Source of the DNA: Branchiostoma floridae
Taxonomy: Eukaryota; Chordata; Leptocardii; Amphioxiformes; Branchiostomatidae
Direction: 5' to 3'
Assembly (NCBI RefSeq): GCF_000003815.2
Contig: NC_049992.1
Location: forward strand, 11,728,682 to 11,792,681
DNA: 64,000 bases
Shown here: piece after piece, positions 23,124 through 34,500 of the stretch
How positions within the stretch are numbered: the first letter of the stretch is position 1
How the letters are laid out: each line of letters starts with the position of its first letter
The notes under the pieces: generated by a model
Seen by the model: the letters and a program-made list of their open reading frames with translations, nothing else
What the model was told of the DNA's origin: nothing
The model's database searches: none
Program-made: the position numbers and the translations under genes

Positions 23124-26100
23124 ATGAATGGGAAACTGGTTACAATACTTCAGATCTCAGATTCAGGTGACAATTTTCTTGTAGAACATTTACAGGAGGT
23201 AACTCCTAACGGTGACTCTCACTTTCTCCAGTTGCACTCTCTTCAATGGTGATCTTCTTCTTCTTTTGATATAACCCTCTAACTTAACTGGGGCATCACT
23301 GATTGAGTGACATGTACTGTGTCGATGATTTGTAACTCATGTTACCTTCTATGTTTCACAGCTTTTCCAACTGGAGGGTTTTCACACAGTGTGGGTCTAG
23401 AAGCAGCCATCAAATTAGGCATTGTCAACACCACAGGTAAAGGAAAAATGCTGTTAAAACATGAAAGATAATTGTTAGATTTGTAATATGTATTTTATTG
23501 ATCTTCACACATCCAATATGTACCATGATTGTACTAATCTATTCTACACGATTGATAAGCATTATTGACAAATTACTAACTTGTATTGCTTAGAAGACCA
23601 TCTCAGACCCTTAGGAGGTTGATCGAGGAGGACGTTACCCTGGTATCCAGAGAACAGCGCTCGCGGCTACGGTTCTTTCCCGGGCCGCTAGCAACATAGC
23701 CCCGTAAACCGACTTCAGCCGGCCCGGGGAGATACGCCTCACGCAGTGAAGGCGTAAAGTCCCTTAGCCGGCTAAGTTGTACTCTGATATCCAGGGTAGG
23801 AGGACGTTGGTCTCCAAGGCAGAGACCTTATGTCTGTCATGTGCGACAGAGACATCTGGAGAGACTTCATAGTGTCACCTGATGATAATGGATGACTGAA
23901 CTGAACTGAACTGATTATGCTAAGTTGAATGTCAGATTGCCTTGATAATGAATAGTCTCCAAGCAGACCCTATGGTGCCTTAGAAATAGTATCAGAGCTG
24001 GCAAGGGACTTAGTATAGCGGCACCAGCCCGTTTGACTCCCTTTGGCCGGCTATACTCCTTTGCCAGCTTTGATGCTATCTCTTTAGGCGGCGTAGGGTC
24101 TGCTTGGAGACTAATAATGAAAGCTTTATTTCTGTTTTACTTTTAGAAAACTTCAAGCAATTCACCGTACAGTGTATGGAGAATGCAGGTAAGTTTCAAG
24201 TTATATTTTATAGTAGTACATCACTGGAATGTAAGCATATAAGGCCATATAGTAAGGTTCTTTGAAAGACAACCAGAATTGTACTCACTTCCAACGTTTC
24301 AATGTCTATCATACACTATCATCAGGGTTAGAATGACTGGATCTGATTCTTGCTGCTACTTATAGCCAATGTAGGTGGCGCTGCAGCAGCAAGAATGCCG
24401 TCCCAAATGTGGCTCAGCTTGTATCCCCCTCGTCTCTGTTCATGACTGGAGCTGATTTCTGATTTCAGCAAGAATCAGATCCAGTCATTCTATCCCTGAT
24501 GATGGTGTCTGATTGAAACGTTGGAAGTGAGTACAACTCTGGTTGTGTTTCAAAAAACCTTACTATATGAGTAATTTACCAACCTCATGAAAATATTTAC
24601 TACAATACTAGCATACATGCAGGGCTCTTGCCAGCTCGAATTTTTTTCCGTCAGCCAGTTCCCATTGTAGTGAAAACACTATTCCAGGAGTTATATAGAC
24701 TGAACTGAGACCTTGAAACACGGGTTTTTAATGACATTATTGTATGCAAAAGGGCAATGACACACTTCGTCAACAATAAAATCAACAGCAAAACAAACAG
24801 TGTGTGGCTTTTACGGCCGTGGACGGCATCCCCAAGCCGCCTGTAGCTTCCACCAAGGATTTTTGTCCATCAAGGTTGACGGATTGGTTTTAAAATTTTT
24901 CCGTCACAAGCAGCAAATTTCCGTCAATTGACGGAAAAACGGACGCTGGCTAGAGCCCTGCATACATGACGTATAAGGTCATGTTCACATATATAAAATC
25001 TGATACATCATGATCATCCGATCTAATACAACATGGTTCTTTTATGTGCAATCGCAGGTTCTTTCAGCCTACCTTATGTGACAGCTGCATACCACAGCTG
25101 CATGGACCAGGACAGACTCACGGACCTGGACTCCAGGTGTCAGGCTTGTCTCAACAACCATGTGGCCAACCGAGCCAGCATCAGACAGGTGTGTAGTAGG
25201 ACATCCCATACATTCCTTATCACAAACTCATCACAGATTTATTTCCGTGTTATGCAACTGTCAAACTGTTATCACAGTCGTAAAAATTTCTATAGCATAG
25301 CCACATATGGGGGGTATTTAAGGTTTCGGGGGCGGCTGATTTAAAGTCTATATTTGTTAAACAAGTGATTTATATTGTGGCGCTTATATGTGTATCATAT
25401 ATTTCTGACCTCGGAGGAGATTTGAGGTGTTAATCTAAAGATGTTTTTATTTTCTGTAGGGGAATTCCTTGATTGTGACAGCAGCCAAGATATTCCCTGA
25501 TGAACAGATCAGAAGAATAGAGGTACAGTACCAGTGTAATGATATATCTTTAAGCCGCTAGTAAGAAATAAGTATAAAGTTAGCATGTTTGTATGTCAAG
25601 GATTAAAATGTTGTATTTTGGTAAATTTTGAAAGCATCAGATTCAGAACCCTGGAGGAAAATTTAGAAATACAAGCCAGCAATACAGCCTCAGGTGTAAT
25701 TGTGATGTGATTCTGATATTTAATATGTATGCAAGTGACCTATGTGATAAAGAAATCTGCACATATACATGTAAGTAGTGTACCAGCAAAAAGGAAATGT
25801 CCGACTAATACCCATGTTATCAAGTCATGTAAAAATATGTCATACCACCAATATGCCATTACATCAATTGTGAATGAATTAAAATGCTGTTATTGCGCAT
25901 GTATGTTTCTATCCTACATGTATATCAGGGCTCGAAATACCACCTGCATATGCAGGTTAGTGCAGGTAAAATTGGAACTGTGCAGGTATTTCTGGTGTCT
26001 ACCTGCACCTAACCTGTACTGGTCCATGTACTGGGTTTTATACATAAATGTCCTATGATGTAGGTGGATGTGGATTATTCTTAGTTGCATTGGCTGTTAC

Positions 26101-27019
26101 CACCTATAAAGTATAAAAGAAACAAAGAATAGCAATCATTATGGTTCCTGAACAATTTTAGTATGATCCATACTTCCTAAATTCCGAGTGGTGCAGGTAA
26201 AATTTGTCTGGTGCAGGTAATTTTCTATGTTACCTGCACCAGTGTAGGTATGCAGAAAAAAGTATTTTGAGCTCTGTATATATATATATCCATGATGATG
26301 ATAATGGTGTTTGTATCCATCCACAGACATTACTAGAACAGGACAGACTCCATGGTCACTATGCTGTGATGTTTGGTTTCCTGAGTGCAGTGTTACAGCT
26401 GGACCTTCATCAGGCTCACCAGGTAAAGGTTAACTCAACATAGTTGTCAATGATTTTAATTTTGTTTTTGTAACTTGAAAACATTCTAATGTGTTTTTCA
26501 GATGTTTGTGTTTGGGGTGCTGAGAACTATAATAGCCAGTGCTGTCAGGTTAGGCAATGTTGGAACCATTGAGGTAAATATGTGTTGTTTTATTATTAGA
26601 TGTATTTTTTAAAAAAATTGTTAAATCTTATCTCATTACTAAGTTTATTTCACTTCAATAGCATAGCATATGAGTCTATTTCGTTCCATTTCAAAATTAA
26701 CTTTACCTTGCCTTTGTCTTTCCAGGCTCAAAGAATTCAGTTTGAGCTGCAGCAAGGTGTGGATAACATAATCAGAAGGTAAGATATTATTATTATTCTG
26801 GTGAAATCAATATTTTTAAATGAAGATTTAAATTTCCTTACCTTGCTGACAAAAGGTGTTTTACCACCACTGTTGAACATTTGTGTTTTTAAGAGGAGTT
26901 CCATGTACTGTTTCAGGAACCTGAGGCGTGCAGTGGAGGAAGCTTGTGTGACCTTCCCCCTGGTAGACATCACACAGAACACACATGACACCATGTTTGC
27001 CAAACTCTTCCACTCCTAA
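23124..27019 (+). CDS. UreF: Urease accessory protein UreF, nine exons
   Basis: Exons: 23124-23166, 23362-23436, 24147-24188, 25058-25188, 25460-25522, 26327-26422, 26502-26573, 26726-26778, 26917-27019; 225 residues, a normal UreF length, phases consistent throughout. Seen: MNGKLVTILQISDS then AFPTGGFSHSVGLEAA, the N-terminal UreF signature, followed by helical segments (SFSLPYVTAAYHS, DRLHGHYAVMFGFLS, RTIIASAVRLG). UreF bridges UreD and UreG and is thought to gate GTP hydrolysis by UreG during nickel loading. The tail FPLVDITQNTHDTMFAKLFHS resembles the conserved C-terminus that contacts partners. Intron 2 holds two Mutator-like MITEs and intron 3 an inverted-repeat element. Confidence 0.95.
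23636..23798. mobile_element. 163 bp MITE, 9 bp target duplication
   Basis: Ends TACCCTGGTATCCAGA and TCTGATATCCAGGGTA are inverted repeats. GGAGGACGT flanks both sides (23627-23635 and 23799-23807). A 9-base duplication points to the Mutator superfamily. No coding content. Confidence 0.85.
23953..24113. mobile_element. 161 bp MITE, 8 bp target duplication
   Basis: Terminal inverted repeats TAGTCTCCAAGCAGACCCTA and its complement, flanked by ATAATGAA at 23945-23952 and 24114-24121. It begins TAGTCTC like the larger element at 32266, so it is probably of the same superfamily. Confidence 0.85.
24262..24546. mobile_element. Inverted-repeat element in UreF intron 3
   Basis: About 80 base inverted arms (ACCAGAATTGTACTCACTTC... 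and its complement ending ACTCTGGT) around a ~120 base centre. Each arm, read outwards, contains CTGATGA...GAAACGTTGG, a hammerhead-like core also seen near 52935. No clear target duplication. Confidence 0.7.
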
Positions 27020-28019
27020 CATCAGGATATTTCTGAAACACCGTAAGACTGTATCTGATTAAGAACATTTGAAAAGTAGTATCGAAAGAGTTACATATAG
27101 CTAATGATGTACATGTAATTGATATGGGAATGAGACAAAGAAAATTCCTCAAGTAAAGCTGCATATGGGGAGATAAGTAGCCTATATTCAAGAGAATTGA
27201 GAGAATGTGGGAAACATTATGTCAACTTTATAAGTCTGAAGTAAAAAAAAGACAACATTCTTAATAAGATATATGTTTCTGATCAAAACCTTTAATAATG
27301 GATACTTCAGCTCTTTGTTTCAGATAAGATGATACATGTAGATGTCATGGAATGATCTTGTATGACATATTTTGGCACACTCTGTGCATGATTCAAGTGC
27401 AAAAGTTTGAACTAAATTGCAGTAACCATTGAGCATATCCAGTCCAAGATAGATTTTATACATGATATGAATTGATAATCCTGCCGTATCAAAAGGTGAC
27501 ATGGAGAAAAGATAATCCTTACAGCAAGTCCTGATTCTAAATCACACCAAATCACAAATACTGTCAACATTTTACATAACACACTGACTGTACTACAAAA
27601 GCTGACTTTGTCATGAATACAAACATCAAGGTACAAAAGTGCGGAGGCAAATGAAGTGTAAAATGTGATAGGTAAGCTTTCTAAGTTCCTACTCAGTTTC
27701 ATTTTCAAATCTTCACACAATTTTTAATGGAGTGAATTATGGGGAAAGGGTATGTAAATATAATGGACAAACTTTCTTTCTCTTTCCCAGTTTTTTTTCC
27801 ATTATCAACATTCACCCTACCCCTCTTTATCATTTGTAGTCCATCCCTATAGTTTTCATTCTATGTAAACTACATATATTTTTAGGTGTTTGTTTCACCT
27901 TGTTCTCACCAGGTTATTGTTAAATTTTCTTGCTCTCACCAACCTCTATCCAAAAATATAGGTTTTTTGATGTCATTTTCTTTTTGAAATCATTGACTGG
28001 AAACCCTTCCAGAGGATTT
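27020..28019. other. UreF downstream region
   Basis: Probably UreF 3' UTR followed by spacer up to the small membrane-protein gene. I see no further exon or element. Confidence 0.4.
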
Positions 28020-28241
28020 CTAGCCACATATCGGTGTTTGTTTCACCATATTCTCAGCAAAGGTGATTGGTAACTTTGCTCCTTTTATAAGTAGCTCATC
28101 TAACGATTTTAAGGCCGAAATGCAGACAGCAAACGGACCAATCAGCACCCAGAGCCAGGCGAAGAAGAACCCCAGCGGCCAACCTACGAAAATCAGTAGG
28201 AGGAGCCACAAAATGCTCCACATCCAGTCACATTTGCCCAT
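28020..28241 (-). CDS. Small membrane protein, copy 1 (73 aa)
   Basis: A single-exon frame, MGKCDWMWSILWLLLLIF... to ...KQTPICG with stop at 28020. It has a hydrophobic stretch of about 35 residues (roughly 8-42) broken by GWPLG and GP, suggesting a membrane hairpin or two short helices, then an amphipathic tail with GAKLPITFAENM. About three quarters of residues match the frame at 29972-30184, and the differences are conservative, so selection on the protein is likely. I do not recognise the family. Non-coding 5' exons are possible. Confidence 0.75.
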   Translation of the reverse strand: MGKCDWMWSILWLLLLIFVGWPLGFFFAWLWVLIGPFAVCISALKSLDELLIKGAKLPITFAENMVKQTPICG

Positions 28242-29971
28242 GTTGTATGTTCAGTACTGCTATAACAACACACTGTAACTCCAAAGTACTGTGATGACAG
28301 CACTCTACCGTAAATCAGAGAATTGTAGTAAGTTGTAGCAATAGACAAGCTATGGACGTAATTAGGACACTGAGTTCCTATATTGGCACAAATCCTTGAC
28401 CTTTGTACAAGCTACCCACACCTGTCAGACTGCAGATTAGAGTTATTTGGGACCACACAGGTTCAAACCCCAAACTTAGCCTTCAACCATCAGGTTTCCA
28501 GAGAAGTGTCCTTCAAATGTCCTTGAAATTCTTGCAGATCGTGTCAGGAATGTCTAAGTCCAGTAGGGTGGCTTTGGTATGACAGTTTCTGCAGCCGAAG
28601 TTTTCACAAGTTTGTTGGAGTTCCTTGCTGTTTCAGAGCAATTGATGATAAGGCACTCTTCAGTAAAAGTCAAACAGCTATGAAAATGGCAACACTACTT
28701 TCTAGGTATATAGCGCCAACTGAGAGCATACAGTCTCTGATATACCAGGTCTTCCAATTGTGGTAGCTGTAGTTCTCTGTATCCACGTTGTGGTGTTGTT
28801 TCAGGTAGTTCCAAGCACAATGTCCCACAGATCCAGCTGAACTGTCCAGTCCTTATCCAAAGATGGTCCTGTTCAGTATGGCAGGTGTTTCAGGCTACAC
28901 TCTGTTCTCTCCCCTGGTGGAAACTGCCCGTGGAGCTTTCTTCAGAAGGACGAGTAGAAGTGAGTCAGGCGTAATCACAGGAGGATCAGCGACTAAGTCC
29001 CTCTCTGTGATTGTGAGGTTAAGACGTCACTGTCCTATTAGATGTGCAGATAACAATCAAAGCACAGCCACAGACACTGCAAGTTAACCTCCCCTCAGGG
29101 CTTGAAAATTACGATCTACGCCCTTTCTAAACACTCGCATAACAATGTTTGTGTTGGCTTGGCTGTGCATAGAGGGGCAGCCAAGCTGAAAGTAAGGTGG
29201 GAGTAGAGAGCATGCATGTGGTTGGGGCATAACAAACTATCACTAGGGGCTTTATAATTCATGATACAATCACCACACAATCAAAACCCTAAATATGACA
29301 GCAACATTTTATTGAAAAAAAGGCAGCACAAGGTAATTGTACACAGATTAAGTTCACAATAGAAAATTCATCCATTATTTATGTTCGGCAGTCATTCGTG
29401 ACTGCAAGTCAGTGCCGTGGAAGTATCCAGGTAGAGTTGACAATGATATATAACAGACACACACTACATAATGACAGCACATGCCCCTAACGGTTCAATA
29501 CCATTCGGTTCCATGCATGCCTACGCAGCTGATGTCACTACTAGTACCTAGGCCTGTAACCGTAATTTGTTGCCATGTTAATTAGGTCAGGAAGTGAGAA
29601 AGTACTCATCAAACTAATGGATATGTCTAATAAAATGCTGGTACATGTACTGAACATCTGTGTAGACGTAACTGAGATTATGCAATACAATATCATAATC
29701 AAGGTTAACTAAGAAAGTATTGTCTTCATTTAGAGTTTGTCTTCTAAAATGCCGCTATTTCTCCCTCAATAATTTTACTTCAACTTGAGCTGCAACATCA
29801 AAATCTAAGTCTATGCCTGCATGGTTTGTCCATGTAGTTTATACCTTGAAATTTCCTGAGCAAAGTTCTTGCACACCTACAGTCACTACAATTTGAAGAA
29901 TTACAGTAGTCAATGCTGCTCCCCGGCTGCATCCTGGCTGTTTGTTGTTGGTCACCGCTGATGACGTATCC

Positions 29972-30184
29972 TCAGCCACACATGGGGGTTTGGTTCACCA
30001 TGTTCTCTGCAAAGGTGATAGGCAGTTTTGCTCCTCTGAACAGCAGCTCGATTGGCTCTTTTAAGACTGTGATGCACATCGAAAATGGACCGAGGAGAAC
30101 CCAGAACCACGCAAACAGGAATCCCAGGGGGTATCCAACGAAGATTAGTAGCAATAGCCAGAGAATGCTCCACAACCAACCCAT
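29972..30184 (-). CDS. Small membrane protein, copy 2 (70 aa)
   Basis: MGWLWSILWLLLLIFVGY... to ...NQTPMCG, stop at 29972. Tandem paralogue of the gene at 28020-28241, same strand, about 1.7 kb upstream of it; it lacks three residues after the start. Conserved between copies: the hydrophobic N-terminal half, PFxxCI, LL..GAKLPITFAENMV and QTPxCG. The invariant C-terminal Cys might be a lipid anchor or disulphide partner, which is only a guess. Function unknown. Confidence 0.75.
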   Translation of the reverse strand: MGWLWSILWLLLLIFVGYPLGFLFAWFWVLLGPFSMCITVLKEPIELLFRGAKLPITFAENMVNQTPMCG

Positions 30185-31504
30185 CCTGATGTTTGCTGTT
30201 CACACAAACTTTGTCGTCTTTAAATTGAGGTTTCCTGGGTCTTGTGATGCAACTTGTTGCTGATCTCCTTCCCTGGTTACTTAGACTCCCAGTAGTTTTA
30301 GAGCAACAGGTTCCAAGAAAATGTTCCAGACCTTCTCTGCTCCAAGTGAAGTCCTGAGATACTGCTGTAGCTGCCTATGAATCTTCAAAGTTCAATGCGG
30401 AGGCAGTGGTTCCCTTTTTCTGACAGGCTAACCCACAACTTCTTGGACAAAGAATGGAGTCAGCTTTTAGTTGGTATGAATATCGTTCTAATACCCTCTC
30501 GTGTTCCCAGAACAAAAGGAAAAAGAATGGTGGGCGAATTCAATATAGACCCGGTGCAGTGCCACCGCCTTGGGTACACACATTTGGTTACTTATTAGGC
30601 ACAGAATAATTAGCTACCTGAGCTTAAGCAAATTGACTGCATAGTGCATACCAAACTGAATTAGGTAAAAGACAGGCAGACTGTTAAAGAATGGTTTCCA
30701 GTCATGTTCAAAGTGACTGTATAAGCCTAGCTGCTCCGCAAAACAAGGATGCCCCTATACTTTTTGTTTGCACTCAACAGGTTTTTTCAGAATAAGTCAA
30801 GAACATCACGCATAAACTGAAGATGTTTGATATTTTCTCCTGTAATACTGTAGTACGAGTTTTGAGAATTGATCCAGGTTGTAGAGAACTTTTCCAACTC
30901 TTGTTTTTTTACAAACTGCTGTCATATTCTTTCTTATTCATAGGAAAATGAAATGTATTAGCAACTGGAGGCAACAAGTTGAAGTCTTGGGTTTTATTAG
31001 TGTTGCGATTCTACTGTATAGTGCTAGGAGTCACTTTTGCAACAAAAATGAGTTCCATTGTTAGACCGCTATAGTGCCCACATTACATTGTATTGCCAAA
31101 TTGCCTGACATAATTTTCACTGAAATATTCTTCTAAATACTCCTCTCCAATATACATGTAGTACACTCCACCAGTCCACTACATATAGAAAGGCACAACC
31201 TGTCAATTTATAATCTGCTTCCAATGATTCACATGATGCAAAACTAATGACAAAAATTAATCAAGCTATCTATTAAAAGCCCAACTATCCTTCTAAACCA
31301 TTATTCAATTTTTTCTTCAACCGACATCCTATATTGCAAGTTTGACTAAAGACGTGGCTTACAGGCCATGAAAGCCTGATCATTGCTTAATGTCCTGCAC
31401 ACAGTCAGTGTTTAAACCCAAGCTAACAACATATACATGTATCTTACTTGCTAAAAAGATTTTCAGCACACAGCACATGGCTCACGTCAACACTGAGGCA
31501 TTCA
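30185..31504. other. Spacer between the small genes and UreG
   Basis: No coding exon or element recognised on either strand; probably includes promoter and leader of copy 2 and the UreG 3' UTR. Confidence 0.4.
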
Positions 31505-34500
31505 TCACTGAGGAACTGATTGTTTGTGTGCAGCTAAGATGAGATCTGCTATCTCTGGCACCCCAATATTGTGTTTGGCCTGGGCAAAGATGGTGGGTCC
31601 TCCATCCCTCATCATAGCAGACTCACGCTCCATCACCTAGTAACAAGGGATAAAGTTGGTTGGTTAAGGAAAAATAGAAATGTGAATGAGATACATGTGG
31701 ATAATTACAATATAGGTGATGGAAACAACATGGTTAGAATTTACAAGAAAATAGGCATGTATCTTCTTTATCATCAAATATATTATGGGAACTACAACTT
31801 TCTCAACAAAATGAGGGGGCATTCTATGCAAAACCTTATATGACCTAAAAGGCACAGGTTCTTTTAGGAAATATTTAATTACATGGTTAAAATTGTTTGA
31901 AAGTGCACAGCTCAGCTCAATGGGGCTGCATTGTAAAAACATAATCTGCTCGCGTGTGTTCACGTCAGGATCTGAGCTCTCGCGAGAGTACCCATTGTAA
32001 CTGGAATGTACTTTATTCAGCCACAGAAAACTGACATTAGGAAAATCAACAGCAGCAACTGAATCTCTAGATTTTTCAATGCAAACTTCTTGAACACAAT
32101 TGTTCCCTCACCTTTAGATCAGCCCCTACAGCCTCTGCTAGGTCCGTCTTGTTGATAACTAGCAGGTCGCTTTGAGTGACTCCTGGGCCTCCTTTCCTGG
32201 GGACTTTGTCTCCTCCTGGCCACACACATAGAAAGGGAGGATGGACTGAATTGGCTAGATCATCGTAGTCTCTACCAGACTCCTATAGGTCGCTGGGAAA
32301 ACCATAGAAATGGAACAAATAGAGAAGTAAGCCGGCCAGAGGAGTATGAGCCGGCTAGGGAACAGCTTGCGACCTACGGAGTCTGTGAGGAGTCGCTGAC
32401 TTCTTTGAAGTCCACTAATCGCTATCTAATAGGTGCGAATTAGTTAGATTACCCATTTATTGCTTTCCAACTCGCCCGTGACGGGTCTTCACATTGTGAC
32501 AGGAAGTGTCAGTGGTCACGGAAGCCAAAGTTATAAGGGACTCCTCTGCCGACTGTTGTGGTATTTTTCTGTGGCATTTGTTGTTCTCTGAAGTCGTTTG
32601 TGTACTGCGATGTCAATAGAGCATGTGCGTCGCATTGGCAAGGACGTTTTTGGCTACAACAGCTTGCGACAAAATGATGTTTTCGTCGGACTTCCCACGG
32701 GGACCCGCAAGAAAATAAATGCTTACCGTTTGCAATTGCCGTGACCCAAGGGTCGGCCATTGCCTTCCAAAATTAGTCCTTTTTGCCTCCAAACTGCACT
32801 AAAAGGTAAAGTTTGGCCACACTCTCAACAGGAAAAAATGTAGTCTATTTTCACGCTGTTTGGTGCAGTTGACCGCACAGGAACGTACCCATGGCGTAAC
32901 CTGTTACTATGTTACATTTGATCACAAAATTAACTTAAACTTTAACCTCTCCCAAGAACACTGTTACAAAAAAAACGAAAGATTATATTTATATATAGCA
33001 AAAAAACACTGCCCAAAGCATTGTTTGGCAAAAAAATCAATTTTTGTTTTGTTGTCGATCCCGATTTGACCTTTGTTCCACAGCCAGGCGTGTCCCGCCT
33101 GATACACACGCCCGCCGCGCCCTACTGGGCGCTGGTCAATTTATGATTTAAATTATCTCCAGCGCTGAGTTACTTCCTTTGTACAAATAATTGGTGGATT
33201 AATTCTATATCGTTTCAAGTCAGCGACTCCTCACAGACTCCGTAGGTCGCAAGCTGTTCCCTAGCCGGCTCATACTCTTCTGGCCGGCTTACTTCTCTAT
33301 TTGTTCCATTTCTATGGTTTTCCCAGCGACCTATAGGAGTCTGGTAGAGACTAAGATCATCGGTCACAAACTAATCAAGGCAGGTTGCTAAATCAAATTA
33401 CAGAATTAAAATAGGCAAGTTTCCTATTTTATTTCACTACATTGTACATGTATGTCATTATCTAAAATCTGAGGAAAAAAGAACATACTTAGGGGTTTGA
33501 TGACAGCTTTAATACTTTATTGTATTTTTAAAATATTGAACGCATTGTTAACCTGCTACATCAATCACATAGATGATGTAATCTGCCAGCTCTGTACTGA
33601 AGTTAGCAGCCAGGTTGTCTCCACCTGATTCAATGATGACCATCTCAGGTTGGAACTTTTTTGTCAGTTCCTTCACTGTTTCCATATTCAATGAGTAATC
33701 CTGAAAACAATAAAAAAAAATACCAAATGCATTCAATCTTTGATTACTCAAATGTACATCTTAAACGATGAAAGAAAGTCTAAGAACTTATCAAGAAACA
33801 ACATGTATGGTAACTTAGATAAGAAAGTTGATGCTAGTTACAACAATGTCCATTCTAGGTTATACTCTATAGTCCATGGAATTAAGTAGTATTTAAGGGT
33901 AAGTACATGTATACTACAGCTGACTGACTGACCTCTCTGATAGCTGCATGTGGACAGCCTCCTGTCTCCACTGCTCTCATCCTCTCCTCTGGGAGAGCCT
34001 TGTTCCTCACCAGAAACTCCCAGTCTTCTCTGGAACATACATGTATGCAATACTCTGTCCGTTCAACAATAACAGGCTAAGAGATAAGTTGAAAATTAAG
34101 AGGCAGAAGATCTGTAAAGGTGGTATCTCACTGCGCCTGGGGCACCGGTGTGGCACTGCGGGCTTCATTCACTGCAACACAGTTGCGTCATTTTTGCTTT
34201 TTCTTTAATGATTTAGATATTGCATAATACGTTAGAGTATGACTTAGAAGACAACAAAATGCACGAAACGTAAGAAAATTTTTTTTTTTAATCTTTGGGC
34301 CACACCAATTTAATTTCTTGGTTCACGGATTTTTTCATAAAAAATATGGAGCGAGAGGGCGAAATAAAAATGAAAATAAAAATTGTAAAATGGTTGGGGT
34401 AAAGGTAACGGCTAATCCAAAACATAAAGAAAAAAAGTTTTCAGCTTGAAAAAAGTACAAAAACACTATTATTGTACAGTAACAGCACTTGTACCCACAC

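Noticed and set aside
29952-30203. 83-residue minus-strand frame overlapping the small membrane protein
   Set aside because: The overlapping frame at 29972-30184 is conserved with its paralogue; this one is not.
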